Positions 42,029 to 52,477 of a stretch of 64,000 bases of DNA are shown here, in pieces (the first letter of the stretch is position 1; each line of letters opens with the position of its first letter). The stretch is from Sphingomonadaceae bacterium OTU29LAMAA1 (GTDB taxonomy: Bacteria > Pseudomonadota > Alphaproteobacteria > Sphingomonadales > Sphingomonadaceae). Position numbers and translations under genes: made by a program. The notes under the pieces were generated by a model that had not been told where the DNA came from, made no database searches, and worked only from the letters and a program-made list of their open reading frames with translations. The stretch covers positions 3,851,001 through 3,915,000 of the forward strand of contig CP099617.1 in assembly GCA_024072375.1 (NCBI GenBank), written 5' to 3'.

Positions 42029-44020
42029 ATGTCCGCCATGTTCCGTATCACGCTGCCCGACGGTTCCGTCCGCGAGGTTGCGCCCGGGACTACCCCCGCG
42101 GACGTCGCCGCCGCGATCGGCCCGGGGCTCGCCAAGGCGGCGCTCGCCGCGCGGATCGACGGGCAGGTGCGTGACCTCAACCGGCCGTTCGAGGGTGATA
42201 CCAACCTTGCGCTGGTGACTGCCAAGGATGAGGCCGACGCGCTCGAACTCGTCCGCCACGACCTTGCGCATGTGATGGCGGAGGCGGTGCAACATCTGTT
42301 CCCGGGTACGCAGATCACCTTCGGCCCGGCGACGGACGATGGCTTTTACTACGACTTCGCGCCGAAGGACCGTCAGTTCACCGAAGACGATCTGCCCGCG
42401 ATCGAGGCCGAGATGCGCCGCATCATCGCGCGCAACGAGCCGTTCACGCGCGAAGTGTGGAGTCGCGAGCAACTCATCGAGACGTGGACCAGGCAGGGCG
42501 AGACCTTCAAGGCCGAATGGGCCGCCGAACTGCCCGATGGCGAGGAACTGACGATCTATCGTCAGGGCCAGTGGCTCGACATGTGCCGTGGGCCGCACAT
42601 GGTGTCGACCGGCAAGCTCGATCCCAATGCCTTCAAGCTGACGCGCGTATCGGGGGCCTATTGGCGCGGCGATCAGAAGAACGCGATGCTGAGCCGCATC
42701 TATGGCACCGGCTGGCTCAACAAGAAGCAACTCGACCAGCACCTCTTCATGCTGGAAGAGGCGGCGAAGCGCGATCATCGCAAGATCGGCGCGGAGATGG
42801 ACCTGTTCCACCTCCAGTCCGAGGCGCAAGGCAGCGTGTTCTGGCACCCCAAGGGCTTCATCCTGTGGCGGCAGCTGGAAGCATACATGCGCCGCCGGTT
42901 GGACGCGGCCGATTATGCCGAGGTCAAGACGCCGCAGCTAATGGACGCCAAACAGTGGGAGCAATCCGGCCACTGGGGCAAGTATCGCGAGAACATGTTC
43001 GTGGTGCCGGACGAGGTGCCTAACACCGAAGACGAAGGGCAGGTCCTGTCCGGCGAAGGCGATTTGATGGCACTCAAGCCGATGAACTGCCCGGCGCACG
43101 TGCTGATCTTCAAACAGGGGATCAAGAGCTATCGCGACCTGCCGATCCGCATGGCCGAATTCGGCTGCTGCCACCGCAACGAGCCGCATGGCGCGCTGCA
43201 CGGCATCATGCGCGTCCGTCAGTTCACGCAGGACGACGCGCATATCTTCGTCCGCGAGGACCAGTTGGTCGATGAGGTCCGCAAATTCTGCGAACTGCTC
43301 GACAGCGTCTACCAGCATTTGGGCTTCGACAGCTATGCGATCAAGCTGGCGCTGCGTCCCGAAAAGCGCTTCGGTTCGGAAGAGATGTGGGACTGGGCCG
43401 AGCAGTCGCTGCGTGACGCGGTTGCGGCGACGGGCCGAGACACGCCGGAATACGGCTGGGAGGAATTGCCGGGTGAGGGCGCCTTCTACGCACCCAAGCT
43501 CGAATTCCACCTGACCGATGCGATCGGGCGGACGTGGCAGGTCGGCACGATCCAGACCGACACCGTACTGCCCGAACGGCTCGATGCGAGCTACGTCGGC
43601 GAGGATGGCAATCGCCATCGCCCGATCATGCTGCATCGCGCGATCCTCGGCACCTTTGAGCGCTTCATCGGCATCCTGATCGAACACCACGCCGGCCGCT
43701 TCCCGCTGTGGCTGTCACCGGTACAGGTGGTGGTCGCGACCATCGTGTCGGATGCCGACGGTTATGCCAACGAGGTGGCGGCGACGCTGCGCAAGGCCGG
43801 CATCCGGGTGGAAACCGACCTGCGCAACGAGAAGATCAACTACAAGGTCCGGGAGCATTCGGTCGCCAAGGTCCCGGTGCTGCTCGTCGTCGGCAAGCGC
43901 GAGGCGGAAGAGGGCAAGGTCGCCGTCCGCAGGCTGGGGAGTCAGGCGCAGGAGTTCGTGACGGTGGACGAGATCGTCGCTAAGCTGCGCGACGAGGCGA
44001 CTCCGCCTGATCTGCGGTAA
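42029..44020 (+). CDS. thrS: Threonyl-tRNA synthetase
   Basis: Charges tRNA-Thr. 663 residues with four parts: TGS domain (1-63), editing domain with [17 protein letters not shown] near 77 and the zinc-type CRGPHM region near 187, the class II catalytic core with GGC-like motifs ([25 protein letters not shown] block [24 protein letters not shown] near 387), and the anticodon-binding domain. The start at 42029 gives two possible Mets (42029, 42038). infC follows after 103 bases, the usual thrS-infC order. Confidence 0.97.
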   Translation: MSAMFRITLPDGSVREVAPGTTPADVAAAIGPGLAKAALAARIDGQVRDLNRPFEGDTNLALVTAKDEADALELVRHDLAHVMAEAVQHLFPGTQITFGPATDDGFYYDFAPKDRQFTEDDLPAIEAEMRRIIARNEPFTREVWSREQLIETWTRQGETFKAEWAAELPDGEELTIYRQGQWLDMCRGPHMVSTGKLDPNAFKLTRVSGAYWRGDQKNAMLSRIYGTGWLNKKQLDQHLFMLEEAAKRDHRKIGAEMDLFHLQSEAQGSVFWHPKGFILWRQLEAYMRRRLDAADYAEVKTPQLMDAKQWEQSGHWGKYRENMFVVPDEVPNTEDEGQVLSGEGDLMALKPMNCPAHVLIFKQGIKSYRDLPIRMAEFGCCHRNEPHGALHGIMRVRQFTQDDAHIFVREDQLVDEVRKFCELLDSVYQHLGFDSYAIKLALRPEKRFGSEEMWDWAEQSLRDAVAATGRDTPEYGWEELPGEGAFYAPKLEFHLTDAIGRTWQVGTIQTDTVLPERLDASYVGEDGNRHRPIMLHRAILGTFERFIGILIEHHAGRFPLWLSPVQVVVATIVSDADGYANEVAATLRKAGIRVETDLRNEKINYKVREHSVAKVPVLLVVGKREAEEGKVAVRRLGSQAQEFVTVDEIVAKLRDEATPPDLR

Positions 44021-44029
44021 TCCCTTTTA

Positions 44030-44053
44030 CCTCTCCCGCACGCGCGGGAGAGG
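44030..44053. other. Perfect hairpin between thrS and infC
   Basis: A 10-bp stem CCTCTCCCGC/GCGGGAGAGG with loop ACGC. No T-run follows directly, so it is not a standard terminator. It may be a remnant of a dispersed hairpin or a leader structure of the infC message. Confidence 0.5.
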
Positions 44054-44122
44054 AAGAGGTCCCTTTCAAAAACGGCCGCGATCCCCTATATCCGAACCCA
44101 AACCACCACAGGAGCAATACCC

Positions 44123-44668
44123 ATACGTCCTCCCATGATGCGCCGGCCGAACCAGGCGCCGCCAATGAATGGCCCTCGTTTCAACGAGTGGATCGTCAGC
44201 CCCAAGGTCCGCGTGATCGACCATGAGGGTGAGAATCTTGGCGTGATGTACACGCGCGAGGCGATGGCGCAGGCGCAGGAACTCGGCCTCGATCTGGTCG
44301 AGGTGTCGCCGAACGCCGACCCGCCCGTCGCGAAGTTCCTCGACGTCGGCAAGTTCAAGTACGAGGCGCAGAAGAAGGCGAACCTCGCGCGCAAGTCGCA
44401 GAAGACGCAGGAGATCAAGGAGATCAAGATGCGTCCGAACATCGACGACCACGATTACGACACCAAGATGAAGAAGGTCGCCGAGTTCATCGAGGAGGGC
44501 GACAAGGTGAAGGTCACCATGCGCTTCCGCGGTCGCGAACTCAGCCACGGCCAGCTCGGCATGGCGGTGCTCCAGCGCGTCGCGGAGCAGGTCGCCGAGA
44601 CGGCCAAGGTCGAGGCTTATCCGCGCATGGAAGGCCGGCAGATGCTGATGGTGCTCGCACCCAAGTAA
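44123..44668 (+). CDS. infC: Translation initiation factor IF-3, likely with AUA start
   Basis: Binds the 30S subunit and checks start codons. The two-domain pattern is clear: [56 protein letters not shown], and [19 protein letters not shown], ending MLMVLAPK. The nearest ATG (44135) has its Shine-Dalgarno AGGAG (44110-44114) 20 bases away, which is too far. The in-frame ATA at 44123 lies 8 bases from that site. infC is known to start at rare codons such as AUU for autoregulation, so I place the start there; the 181-residue product would begin with four extra residues before MMRRPNQ. If wrong, the start is 44135. Confidence 0.9.
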   Translation: MRPPMMRRPNQAPPMNGPRFNEWIVSPKVRVIDHEGENLGVMYTREAMAQAQELGLDLVEVSPNADPPVAKFLDVGKFKYEAQKKANLARKSQKTQEIKEIKMRPNIDDHDYDTKMKKVAEFIEEGDKVKVTMRFRGRELSHGQLGMAVLQRVAEQVAETAKVEAYPRMEGRQMLMVLAPK

Positions 44669-44881
44669 GCGTTGCTTCCCTGTCTTTTCCGATACGGCGA
44701 TTGCCGTAGCGAAACGCACTTTTGAACACCGGGTCCGGCAACGGGCCCGGTGTTGCGCATTGGCGACACTTCGTTCGAAAATCGGATACCGGCATCACAA
44801 AATACTAGACGCTCACGCCTGTGTGGCCCTAGCCTGAAAAGAAAACCCGATATTCGAAAAACGAAATCGTTCAGGAGAGAG

Positions 44882-47722
44882 ATGACCATGCGCCTTACCG
44901 CGTACCTACTGTCGGCAGCGACTATCGCGATCGCCACCCCCGCGATGGCGCAGAACAATTCTCCCGAACCGTCCAGTGCCGCGACGCAGAGCACCTCGAC
45001 CGCGACCGCGGGTTCTGTGTCGCAGGACGATAACAACCAGGCCGACATCGTCGTCACCGCGCAGGGCCGTGCGCAGGCGCTGGCCGATGTCCCCGTCGCC
45101 ATCTCCGCGATTTCCGCCGAAACGCTCCAGAATTCCGGTGCCAACGATATCCGCCAGCTGAACCAGCTCGCCCCGTCGCTGCTGGTGTCCTCGACCGGTT
45201 CGGAAGCGAATGGCTCTGCACGTATCCGCGGCATCGGTACGGTCGGCGACAATCCCGGCCTGGAAAGCTCGGTCGCGGTGTTCATCGACGGCGTCTATCG
45301 CTCGCGCTCCGGCATCGGCCTCACCGAGCTGGGCGAGATCGACCGGGTCGAGGTGCTGCGCGGTCCGCAGGGTACGCTGGGCGGGCGCAACTCGTCCGCC
45401 GGCCTGATCAGCATCATCAGCAAGGCACCTTCGTTCCAGGGCGTCAGCGGCGGTGCCGAGGCGACCTACGGCAATTACGATTTCTACCGTCTCGCCGGCA
45501 ACGTGAACCTGCCGCTGACCGAGACGATCGCCGCCCGTGTCGATGGCGTCTACGTCAAGCGCGACGGCTTCTATCGCGATTACACCAACAACACCGACGT
45601 CAACGATCGCGATCGCTATTTCCTGCGCGGGCAGTTGCTGTTCGAGCCCAGCAGCGACATCAGTCTGCGCCTGATCGGCGACTATACCAAGCGCAATGAG
45701 AAATGCTGCGCGGCGACCTATGTCGACCGTTCGGTCAACCCGGCGATCGGCAATCTCAACGAACCGGCGTCGCCCCTGCTGCAACCCGGGGCAACCCCGG
45801 GCCGCATCAACGACAGCGGCAACAACATCGTTAACGTGATCAGCGATCTCGGTCAGCCGCTCAGCCTGATCAATCGTCCGGGCTACGGCCGCGACGTGTC
45901 GGTCAGCCCGGGTCGCAGTTTCGCCGGCACGACCAAGGACTGGGGCGTATCGGGGCAGCTCGACTGGAATTTCGGCACGACCAAGCTGACGTCGATCACG
46001 GCCTATCGCGACTATGATTCGGATCAGGGTTCCGACACCGATTATAGCCGCGTCGACATCCTGTACCGCGCCGCCAACGGCAATTCGGCGCGCCGTTTCC
46101 GCACCTTCACGCAGGAACTGCGCCTCAACGGCTCGCTGTTCAACGACAAGCTCGACTGGCTCGTCGGCGGCTTCTTCGCAAACGAAGATCTGCGGGTCCT
46201 GGATAACCTGCGCTTCGGCACGCAGTACGGCCGCTTCGCCACGTGCCGTGCCGTGTCGGGCGGCGCTCTGGCGAGCTTCTATCTCCCGACCGGCGCATCC
46301 TGCCTTAGCCCGACCGGTCGTGCCGTTATCGGCAGCGGCGCGGCGACGGGGGGATCGGCACCGCTCGGTGGCGTGCTACTGGCCGCGTTCGACCGTCTCG
46401 ACGGTGTCAATGACAAGGGTTCGACACGCGACGTCTACAATCAGAACAGCCGCAATTACGCGATCTTCACGCACAATATCTTCCATGTCACCGATACGGT
46501 CGATCTGACGATCGGCGCCCGTTACACGAACGAGCGCAAGAAGTTCGATGCGACGTTCACTAACGACAACACCGCCTGTCTTGCCCAGCAGAACGCGCTG
46601 GCACCCTTCCGGGCAGCTCTGGGCGCGACCGCTGCCGCTCTGATCGGCCTGACGTGTCAGGGCAATTCGACGTCCGAACTGAACGGCGTTTCGATCAACA
46701 GCAAGCGCAAGGAAGACAAGATCACCGGCACGGCGATCCTGTCGTGGAAGCCGATCGACGATCTGCTGGTCTACGGCAGCTTCTCCCGCGGGTACAAGGC
46801 GGGCGGGTTCAACCTCGACCGTTCGGCGCTGAAGCCGCCGACGGCGACGTTCGCGTCTGTCGGAGGCGCGCAGGCGTTGGCGAATTCACTGCAGTTCGCG
46901 CCGGAAACCGTCGATGCCTTCGAAATCGGCGCCAAGTACGCGACCGGTCCGTTCACGCTGTCCGCCGCGGCTTTCATCCAGGATTTCAGCAACTTCCAGC
47001 TGAACACCTTCAACGGCACGGTATTCCTCGTGCAGAACATCAATGGCTGTTCGTCGAACCTGAATGGCGGCGATCGTGATCAGGACAAGTTCGCCGCTGC
47101 GGCGAGCTTCAACGCGGCGGCGGCCACGTCCGGCGTCTGCCCGTCGGGCGACGTCGGTTACGGCGTGCGGTCGAAGGGCATCGAGCTGGAGGCGTCGCTG
47201 GTGCCGGCGCGCGACTTCCGCGTCACGATGGGCCTGACGCTGACCGATACCGGCTATCGCAGCCAGCTGGTCGGCACATCCGCGGGCGCGCCGCTCGATC
47301 AGGCGCTGCGCCTGCTGCCGGGTAACAACCTGTCCAACTCCGCCGATATCGTCGCCACGTCGTCGGCATCGTGGACGCCGCAGATCGGTGGTGGCTATTC
47401 GGCGCTGTTCTACGTCGATACACGCATGACGAGCGACTATAACACCGGCTCCGACCTGTTCCCGCAAAAGGCGCAGGACGGCTATGCGATCGTCAACGCC
47501 CGCATCGGCCTGCGCACGCCGGACGAGAAATTCTCGCTGGAGCTGTGGGCGCAGAACCTGACCAACGTCGATTACGCCCAGGTCGCGTTCAACTCGCCGT
47601 TCCAGGAAGGCGCGACGACGGCAGCCTTCCAGGACCCGCAATATCCGGGTGGCCGCCAGCTGTTCTCGCAGTATCTCGCCGAACCGCGCACTTATGGTGC
47701 AACGATCCGCGCACGTTTCTGA
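44882..47722 (+). CDS. TonB-dependent outer-membrane receptor 2
   Basis: A 946-residue outer-membrane receptor. Signal peptide MTMRLTAYLLSAATIAIATP ends AMAQ, the TonB-box-like DIVVTAQGRAQALADVP follows, then a plug with PVAISAISAETLQNSG, RIRGIGTVGDNPGLESSV and RVEVLRGPQGTLGGRNSSAG, and a barrel closing with YGATIRARF. The motif set matches sphingomonad receptors near FecA/BtuB types without known ligand. AGGAG ends 4 bases before the ATG. A strong terminator follows at 47747. No genes of a substrate-use pathway are adjacent, so the ligand cannot be guessed. Confidence 0.93.
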   Translation: MTMRLTAYLLSAATIAIATPAMAQNNSPEPSSAATQSTSTATAGSVSQDDNNQADIVVTAQGRAQALADVPVAISAISAETLQNSGANDIRQLNQLAPSLLVSSTGSEANGSARIRGIGTVGDNPGLESSVAVFIDGVYRSRSGIGLTELGEIDRVEVLRGPQGTLGGRNSSAGLISIISKAPSFQGVSGGAEATYGNYDFYRLAGNVNLPLTETIAARVDGVYVKRDGFYRDYTNNTDVNDRDRYFLRGQLLFEPSSDISLRLIGDYTKRNEKCCAATYVDRSVNPAIGNLNEPASPLLQPGATPGRINDSGNNIVNVISDLGQPLSLINRPGYGRDVSVSPGRSFAGTTKDWGVSGQLDWNFGTTKLTSITAYRDYDSDQGSDTDYSRVDILYRAANGNSARRFRTFTQELRLNGSLFNDKLDWLVGGFFANEDLRVLDNLRFGTQYGRFATCRAVSGGALASFYLPTGASCLSPTGRAVIGSGAATGGSAPLGGVLLAAFDRLDGVNDKGSTRDVYNQNSRNYAIFTHNIFHVTDTVDLTIGARYTNERKKFDATFTNDNTACLAQQNALAPFRAALGATAAALIGLTCQGNSTSELNGVSINSKRKEDKITGTAILSWKPIDDLLVYGSFSRGYKAGGFNLDRSALKPPTATFASVGGAQALANSLQFAPETVDAFEIGAKYATGPFTLSAAAFIQDFSNFQLNTFNGTVFLVQNINGCSSNLNGGDRDQDKFAAAASFNAAAATSGVCPSGDVGYGVRSKGIELEASLVPARDFRVTMGLTLTDTGYRSQLVGTSAGAPLDQALRLLPGNNLSNSADIVATSSASWTPQIGGGYSALFYVDTRMTSDYNTGSDLFPQKAQDGYAIVNARIGLRTPDEKFSLELWAQNLTNVDYAQVAFNSPFQEGATTAAFQDPQYPGGRQLFSQYLAEPRTYGATIRARF

Positions 47723-47746
47723 TTTCACGAGGCAACGACCGACTGG

Positions 47747-47778
47747 GCCGGCCGCAGCGATGCGGTCGGCTTTTTTTT
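47747..47778 (+). terminator. Terminator of TonB receptor 2
   Basis: 10-bp stem GCCGGCCGCA/TGCGGTCGGC (one G-U pair) with loop GCGA, followed by eight T residues. It is 25 bases after the receptor stop. Confidence 0.9.
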
Positions 47779-47909
47779 ACATTTGGAGACGCGCTCGCCG
47801 CGGTCGCGCTTCGCCGCGTCGCAATGCGATTGTCGGATCTCGACCGGAACCCCCATCCCGTGCCGGTATTTAGGTTCGGCAAAGGGGAAAGCCGCTGATC
47901 TTCGATTCC

Positions 47910-49673
47910 ATGCTGGTGAAATTCGCGCTGATCGGCGTGCTCGGTATCGGCGCGCAGTGGATCGCGTGGCGCACCGGCCGCCCGGCGATCGCGCTGATGC
48001 TGATCGCGGGCGTGCTCGCCGGGCCCGTCACGGGGCTGATCGACCCGCAACGCGATTTCGGCGCGCTGCAACAGCCGATCATCAAGCTGGCCGTTGCGGT
48101 CATCCTGTTCGAAGGCGGTCTCAGCCTCAACTTCCGCGACCTGCGCCATGCCGGATCGGCGGTGCTGCGGCTAGTGCTGATCGGCGTCCCCGTCGGCTGG
48201 GTGCTCGGCACCGCCGCGGCCTTTTATGGGGCGGGGCTGCCGCTCGGCATCTCGGCGCTGTTCGGCGGCATTCTCGTGGTCACGGGACCGACGGTGATCG
48301 GGCCGATGCTGCGCACGTTGCGCGTACCGGCACGCGTCCGCGATACGCTAAAGTGGGAAGGGATCGTCAACGATCCGATCGGTGCGCTGCTCGCCGTCGC
48401 GATCTATGCCTACATCACCTATGTCGGGCCGGATCGCAGCGCGATCGCGATCGGCTTCGACGTCGCGGCGGCGACGTTGATCGCGGGTCTGATCGGCGTC
48501 GGACTGGGCTTCGGCATCACCACGGCGTTCCGCCGCGGCTATATCCCCGAATATCTGAAGGCGCCCAGCGTATTGGTCGCGGTGATCGCCGGCTTCGTCG
48601 CCGCCGATCTGATCAAGCATGAAACCGGCCTCATCACCGTAACGGTGATGGGTGTCGTCATGGCCAACCGGCCGACGCAATCGACGGCAGCGCTGAAGCA
48701 TTTCAAGGAGGACCTCGCCGTCCTGCTGATCTCCGGCGTCTTCATCATCCTGTCGGCGACGTTGCAGTGGAACGTCGTCGAGCGGTTCCAGGCGCGCTTC
48801 CTCGTGTTCCTGTTCCTGCTGCTGTTCGTGGTCCGGCCGGTGACGGTGATGGCCAGCCTGCTGTTCTCGAACATGCCATGGCGCGAGCGGCTGTTCGTCG
48901 CGTGGATCGCGCCGCGGGGCGTGGTGGCGATCGCCGTCACCAGCCTGTTCGCGCTGCGGCTCGACGATTTCGGGATGAAGGATGCCGACGCGCTGGTGCC
49001 GCTGGTGTTCGGCGTGGTGGTCGCGACGATCTTCGCGCACGGCTTTTCCGCCGGCTGGGTCGCGCGCCGGCTCGGGATCGACAAGGGCAAGGGCGAAGGC
49101 GTGCTGCTGGTCGGCGCCAACGCCTTCACCACGGCATTGGGCGTGGCGTTGCAGGGAATGGGGCTGAAGGTCACGGTAGCGGATACCGCCAAGTTCGCGC
49201 TGCGCGCCGCCCGCAAGCGCGAGCTGGAGGTCTATCGTGGCGATATCCTCGACGAGGTTACGCAGGATACGCTCGACATGCTCCAGTTCCAGCATGTCAT
49301 CGCCGCGACCGACAGCGATTCGTACAACGCTTTGGTCTGCGCGGATCTGGGGCCGGAGGTCGGCACCGACCGCCTTTCGCATACCGGCATGGATGAGGAG
49401 CGTCGTGCCCGCGGGCGGGGCAGGGTGCTGCTGGAAGACGGCGAGACGATCGACGAATTGCAGACCCGGGTGGCCGCGGGATGGGGCTTCGGCCGCACCC
49501 GGATCACCGACGTCTTCGGTTACGACGCCTATCGCGCGCGACTGGCGCGAGGCGCAGAGCCGGTGGCCGTGCTGAAACCCGATCGCCGGCTGCTGCTGTT
49601 TTCGACCACGCAGCGCCCGGTGGTGGAGGCGGGCGATACGATGCTTACCTTCGCGCCTCCGGAGCCCGTCTAG
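47910..49673 (+). CDS. CPA1-type cation/proton antiporter with C-terminal RCK domain
   Basis: Exchanges Na+ or K+ for protons across the inner membrane. The first 390 residues carry about twelve helices with KWEGIVNDPIGALLAVAIY (Asn-Asp exchange site near 150) and AWIAPRGVVAIAVTSLFAL near 330. The rest holds a Rossmann RCK/TrkA-N domain, GEGVLLVGANAFTTALGVALQG near 393, that usually senses NAD(H) or ligands. 587 residues. Its stop shares CTAG with the stop of glnD on the other strand, so the two genes meet exactly at their ends. Start at 47910 is the best visible ATG. Confidence 0.9.
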   Translation: MLVKFALIGVLGIGAQWIAWRTGRPAIALMLIAGVLAGPVTGLIDPQRDFGALQQPIIKLAVAVILFEGGLSLNFRDLRHAGSAVLRLVLIGVPVGWVLGTAAAFYGAGLPLGISALFGGILVVTGPTVIGPMLRTLRVPARVRDTLKWEGIVNDPIGALLAVAIYAYITYVGPDRSAIAIGFDVAAATLIAGLIGVGLGFGITTAFRRGYIPEYLKAPSVLVAVIAGFVAADLIKHETGLITVTVMGVVMANRPTQSTAALKHFKEDLAVLLISGVFIILSATLQWNVVERFQARFLVFLFLLLFVVRPVTVMASLLFSNMPWRERLFVAWIAPRGVVAIAVTSLFALRLDDFGMKDADALVPLVFGVVVATIFAHGFSAGWVARRLGIDKGKGEGVLLVGANAFTTALGVALQGMGLKVTVADTAKFALRAARKRELEVYRGDILDEVTQDTLDMLQFQHVIAATDSDSYNALVCADLGPEVGTDRLSHTGMDEERRARGRGRVLLEDGETIDELQTRVAAGWGFGRTRITDVFGYDAYRARLARGAEPVAVLKPDRRLLLFSTTQRPVVEAGDTMLTFAPPEPV

Positions 49674-52414
49674 GCCGCCTCGTCCATGGCCTCTCCCGCC
49701 GCGGCCATGCGCAGCCGCTTTTCCAGCGTCTTCAGGCGCAGCGTGGCGGTGATCCGGTCGCCGGTCAGGTCGGTGACGTAGAAGGTATCGACGGCGCGTT
49801 CGCCATAGGTTGCGACATGCGCCGAATGCAGCGTCACCTTCGACTGGAACAGCGCCTGCGCCAGCTGGTTGAGCAGCGCCGGACGATCTCGCGCGTTGAC
49901 CTCGATCACGGTGAACCGGTTCGACGCGTGATTGTCGATCAGCACGTTGGGTTCGATCTCGAACGCATCCGCCCGTGTCCGCGGCGCCGGCTTGGCGACC
50001 AGCCGATCCGCCAGCTTGCCGCGATTGGCCAGCGCATCCTCGATCGCGGTCTTCAGCCGATCCAGCTGATCCAGGTCGTCGAACGGCCGCCCGAACGGGT
50101 CCTGCACCAGGAAATTGTCGATCGCCATGCCGTCCCGGGTCGTATGGATGCGTGCGTCGATGATGTTGCCGCCCGCGACGTGGATTGCGCCGGCGATGCG
50201 ATAGAACAGACCCGGGTGGTCGGCGGCGTAGATCGTCACCAGCGTCGCGCCGCGCTCTGAATAGACCTGCGCGTCGATCGATAGCGGCGTGTCACCCGCC
50301 GCGGCGATGAAGCGGGCGTTGTGCGCAAGGACATCGTCGGGTTCGGCGATCCAGTACGCTTCGGGAAAACGGCGAACGAAGGCATCGAACCGCGCCACGT
50401 CCCAGCCCAGCGTCGCTTGCAGCGTGGCCTGCCGCGTGGCGATCCGCTCCGTCCGTCCCCGCTGCTTGTGACCCAGCCGCAGCACCTCTTCCGCCGCCTC
50501 GAACAGGTCGGCGAGCAACTGCCGCTTCCATCCGTTCCACGTGCCGGGACCGACCGCGCGGATATCGACGATCGTCAGCACCAGCAGCAGCCGCAGTCGC
50601 TCGGGGCTCTGCACCACCTCGCAGAAATCGAGGATCGTCTTGAAATCGCTCAGATCGCGTTTGAAGGCCGTCGCCGACATCAGCAGGTGCCAGCGGACCA
50701 GCCACGCCACCGTCTCCGTCTCGGCCGGGGTCAGCCCGAACCGCGGGCACAGCCGCTCGGCGACTTCCGCACCCAGGATCGAATGATCGCCGCCGCGTCC
50801 CTTCGCGATATCGTGCAGCAGCACCGCGACGAACAGCACCCGCCGCGACAGGATATGCTTGATGATCGCCGACGACAGCGGATGATCGTCCTTCAGCGCC
50901 CCGCTTTCGATCCGCGCCAGCAACCCGATCGCGCGGATGGTGTGCTCGTCGACGGTGTAATGATGGTACATGTCGAACTGCATCTGCGCGACGACCCGGC
51001 CGAAGTCGGGCACGAACCGCCCGAACACGCCCGCCTCGTTCATCCAGCGCAGCACCAGCTCGGGGTCGCGGGGGCTCGTCAGCACGTCGAGGAACAGCGC
51101 GTTGGCGCGGGGATCGCGCCGGTGCCGGGCGATCAGCCGGGCATCGCGGTTGGCCGCGCGCATCGCCAGCGGATGGATCTCGACGCCATGCAGGTCGGCA
51201 AGCTGGAATATCTCGATCAACCGGACCGGATCCTCGATGAAATAATCGTCGCGCGGCAGCGCCAGCCGCCCGCGATCGAGTACGAAGCCGTGCAGCTTTC
51301 CGGGCCGCCGCCGGATCGTCGGCAATCCGAACCGCCGTCCGCGCGCCGCGAACCGCTCGTCGAGATGCGCGAGGAACACCCCCGTCAGATCGCCGACCGT
51401 CTTCGCCTGCAGAAAGTAATATTGCATGAAGCGTTCGACTGCGGATTTGCCGGGACGGTCCGAAAAGCGCATCCGCGTCGCGATCTCGCGTTGCACGTCG
51501 AAGGTCAGCCGGTCCTCCGCCCGCCGCGTGACGCTGTGCAGGTGGCAGCGGACGGCCTGCAGGAAATTATCGGCACGGTGGAACAGCTTGTATTCCGCTT
51601 TGGTCAGCAGCCCGACGTCGACCAGATCGGCACCGCGCTGTACGTCATGGATATACTTGCCGATCCAGAACAGCGCGTGGACGTCGCGCAGGCCGCCCTT
51701 GCCCTCCTTGACGTTGGGCTCGACGACGTAGCGGGTGTCGCCCATCTTGCGGTGGCGCGCGTCGCGTTCGGCGAGCTTGTCGGCGATGAACTGGCGCTCG
51801 GTGCCATGCTGCACCTCCGCCTTAAAACGCTTCGCCGCCTCGTCGTACAGGCTGGTGTCCCCGGTGACGTAGCGCGCCTCCAGCAAGGCGGTGCGGATCG
51901 TCACGTCGCCTTTCGCCTGGCGCACCATCTCGTCCAGCGATCGACTGGAATGGCCGATCTTCAGCCCGATGTCCCATAGCGCGTACAGCATCGATTCGAT
52001 GACCTGTTCCGCCCACGGCGTCTGTTTGGCGGGGGTCAGGAAGCCGATGTCGACGTCCGAATAGGGCGCCATCTCGGCCCGCCCGTAGCCGCCGACGGCA
52101 ATGAGGGTCAGGCGTTCGCCGGAGGTGGGATTGGCGAGCGGGTGCAGCCGCTGCGTCGCGACGTCGAACAGCACGCGGAGCAGCGCGTCGGTAAGATACG
52201 CCTGCGCGTTCGAGGCCTCGAGTCCGCGAGAGGGATGCGTGGCGAGGCGTCGCTCGATCTCCGCGCGGCCGTCGGCAAGGGCGACCTTGAGCATCGCGGC
52301 GACCTGACCGCGCAACGCGGCGTCGCTGGCATCGATCGCAGCGATGCGTTCGGCGAGCGCGCGCCGATCGACGATCGTGCGGCGGTTGGGAATGTGATCG
52401 AAGCGGCCGTTCAT
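49670..52414 (-). CDS. glnD: Bifunctional PII uridylyltransferase/uridylyl-removing enzyme
   Basis: Senses glutamine and modifies the PII proteins GlnB/GlnK. 914 residues: the nucleotidyltransferase site LIAVGGYGRAEMAPYSDVDIGFL near 100, then LLEARYVTGDTSLYDEA, an HD phosphohydrolase region around VLLHDIAKGRGGDHSILGA near 530, and two ACT domains near the end (TLVTIYAADHPGLFYRIAGA; FTVIEVNARDRPALLNQLAQ). mutS lies 63 bases upstream on the same strand. The tail overlaps the antiporter stop by 4 bases. Confidence 0.96.
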   Translation of the reverse strand: MNGRFDHIPNRRTIVDRRALAERIAAIDASDAALRGQVAAMLKVALADGRAEIERRLATHPSRGLEASNAQAYLTDALLRVLFDVATQRLHPLANPTSGERLTLIAVGGYGRAEMAPYSDVDIGFLTPAKQTPWAEQVIESMLYALWDIGLKIGHSSRSLDEMVRQAKGDVTIRTALLEARYVTGDTSLYDEAAKRFKAEVQHGTERQFIADKLAERDARHRKMGDTRYVVEPNVKEGKGGLRDVHALFWIGKYIHDVQRGADLVDVGLLTKAEYKLFHRADNFLQAVRCHLHSVTRRAEDRLTFDVQREIATRMRFSDRPGKSAVERFMQYYFLQAKTVGDLTGVFLAHLDERFAARGRRFGLPTIRRRPGKLHGFVLDRGRLALPRDDYFIEDPVRLIEIFQLADLHGVEIHPLAMRAANRDARLIARHRRDPRANALFLDVLTSPRDPELVLRWMNEAGVFGRFVPDFGRVVAQMQFDMYHHYTVDEHTIRAIGLLARIESGALKDDHPLSSAIIKHILSRRVLFVAVLLHDIAKGRGGDHSILGAEVAERLCPRFGLTPAETETVAWLVRWHLLMSATAFKRDLSDFKTILDFCEVVQSPERLRLLLVLTIVDIRAVGPGTWNGWKRQLLADLFEAAEEVLRLGHKQRGRTERIATRQATLQATLGWDVARFDAFVRRFPEAYWIAEPDDVLAHNARFIAAAGDTPLSIDAQVYSERGATLVTIYAADHPGLFYRIAGAIHVAGGNIIDARIHTTRDGMAIDNFLVQDPFGRPFDDLDQLDRLKTAIEDALANRGKLADRLVAKPAPRTRADAFEIEPNVLIDNHASNRFTVIEVNARDRPALLNQLAQALFQSKVTLHSAHVATYGERAVDTFYVTDLTGDRITATLRLKTLEKRLRMAAAGEAMDEAA

Positions 52415-52477
52415 GCCCGCGTCATAGCGGCGGGATGGTTAAGGGGACAGCCGGGGTGACGAGGGAGTGGACGGAAT

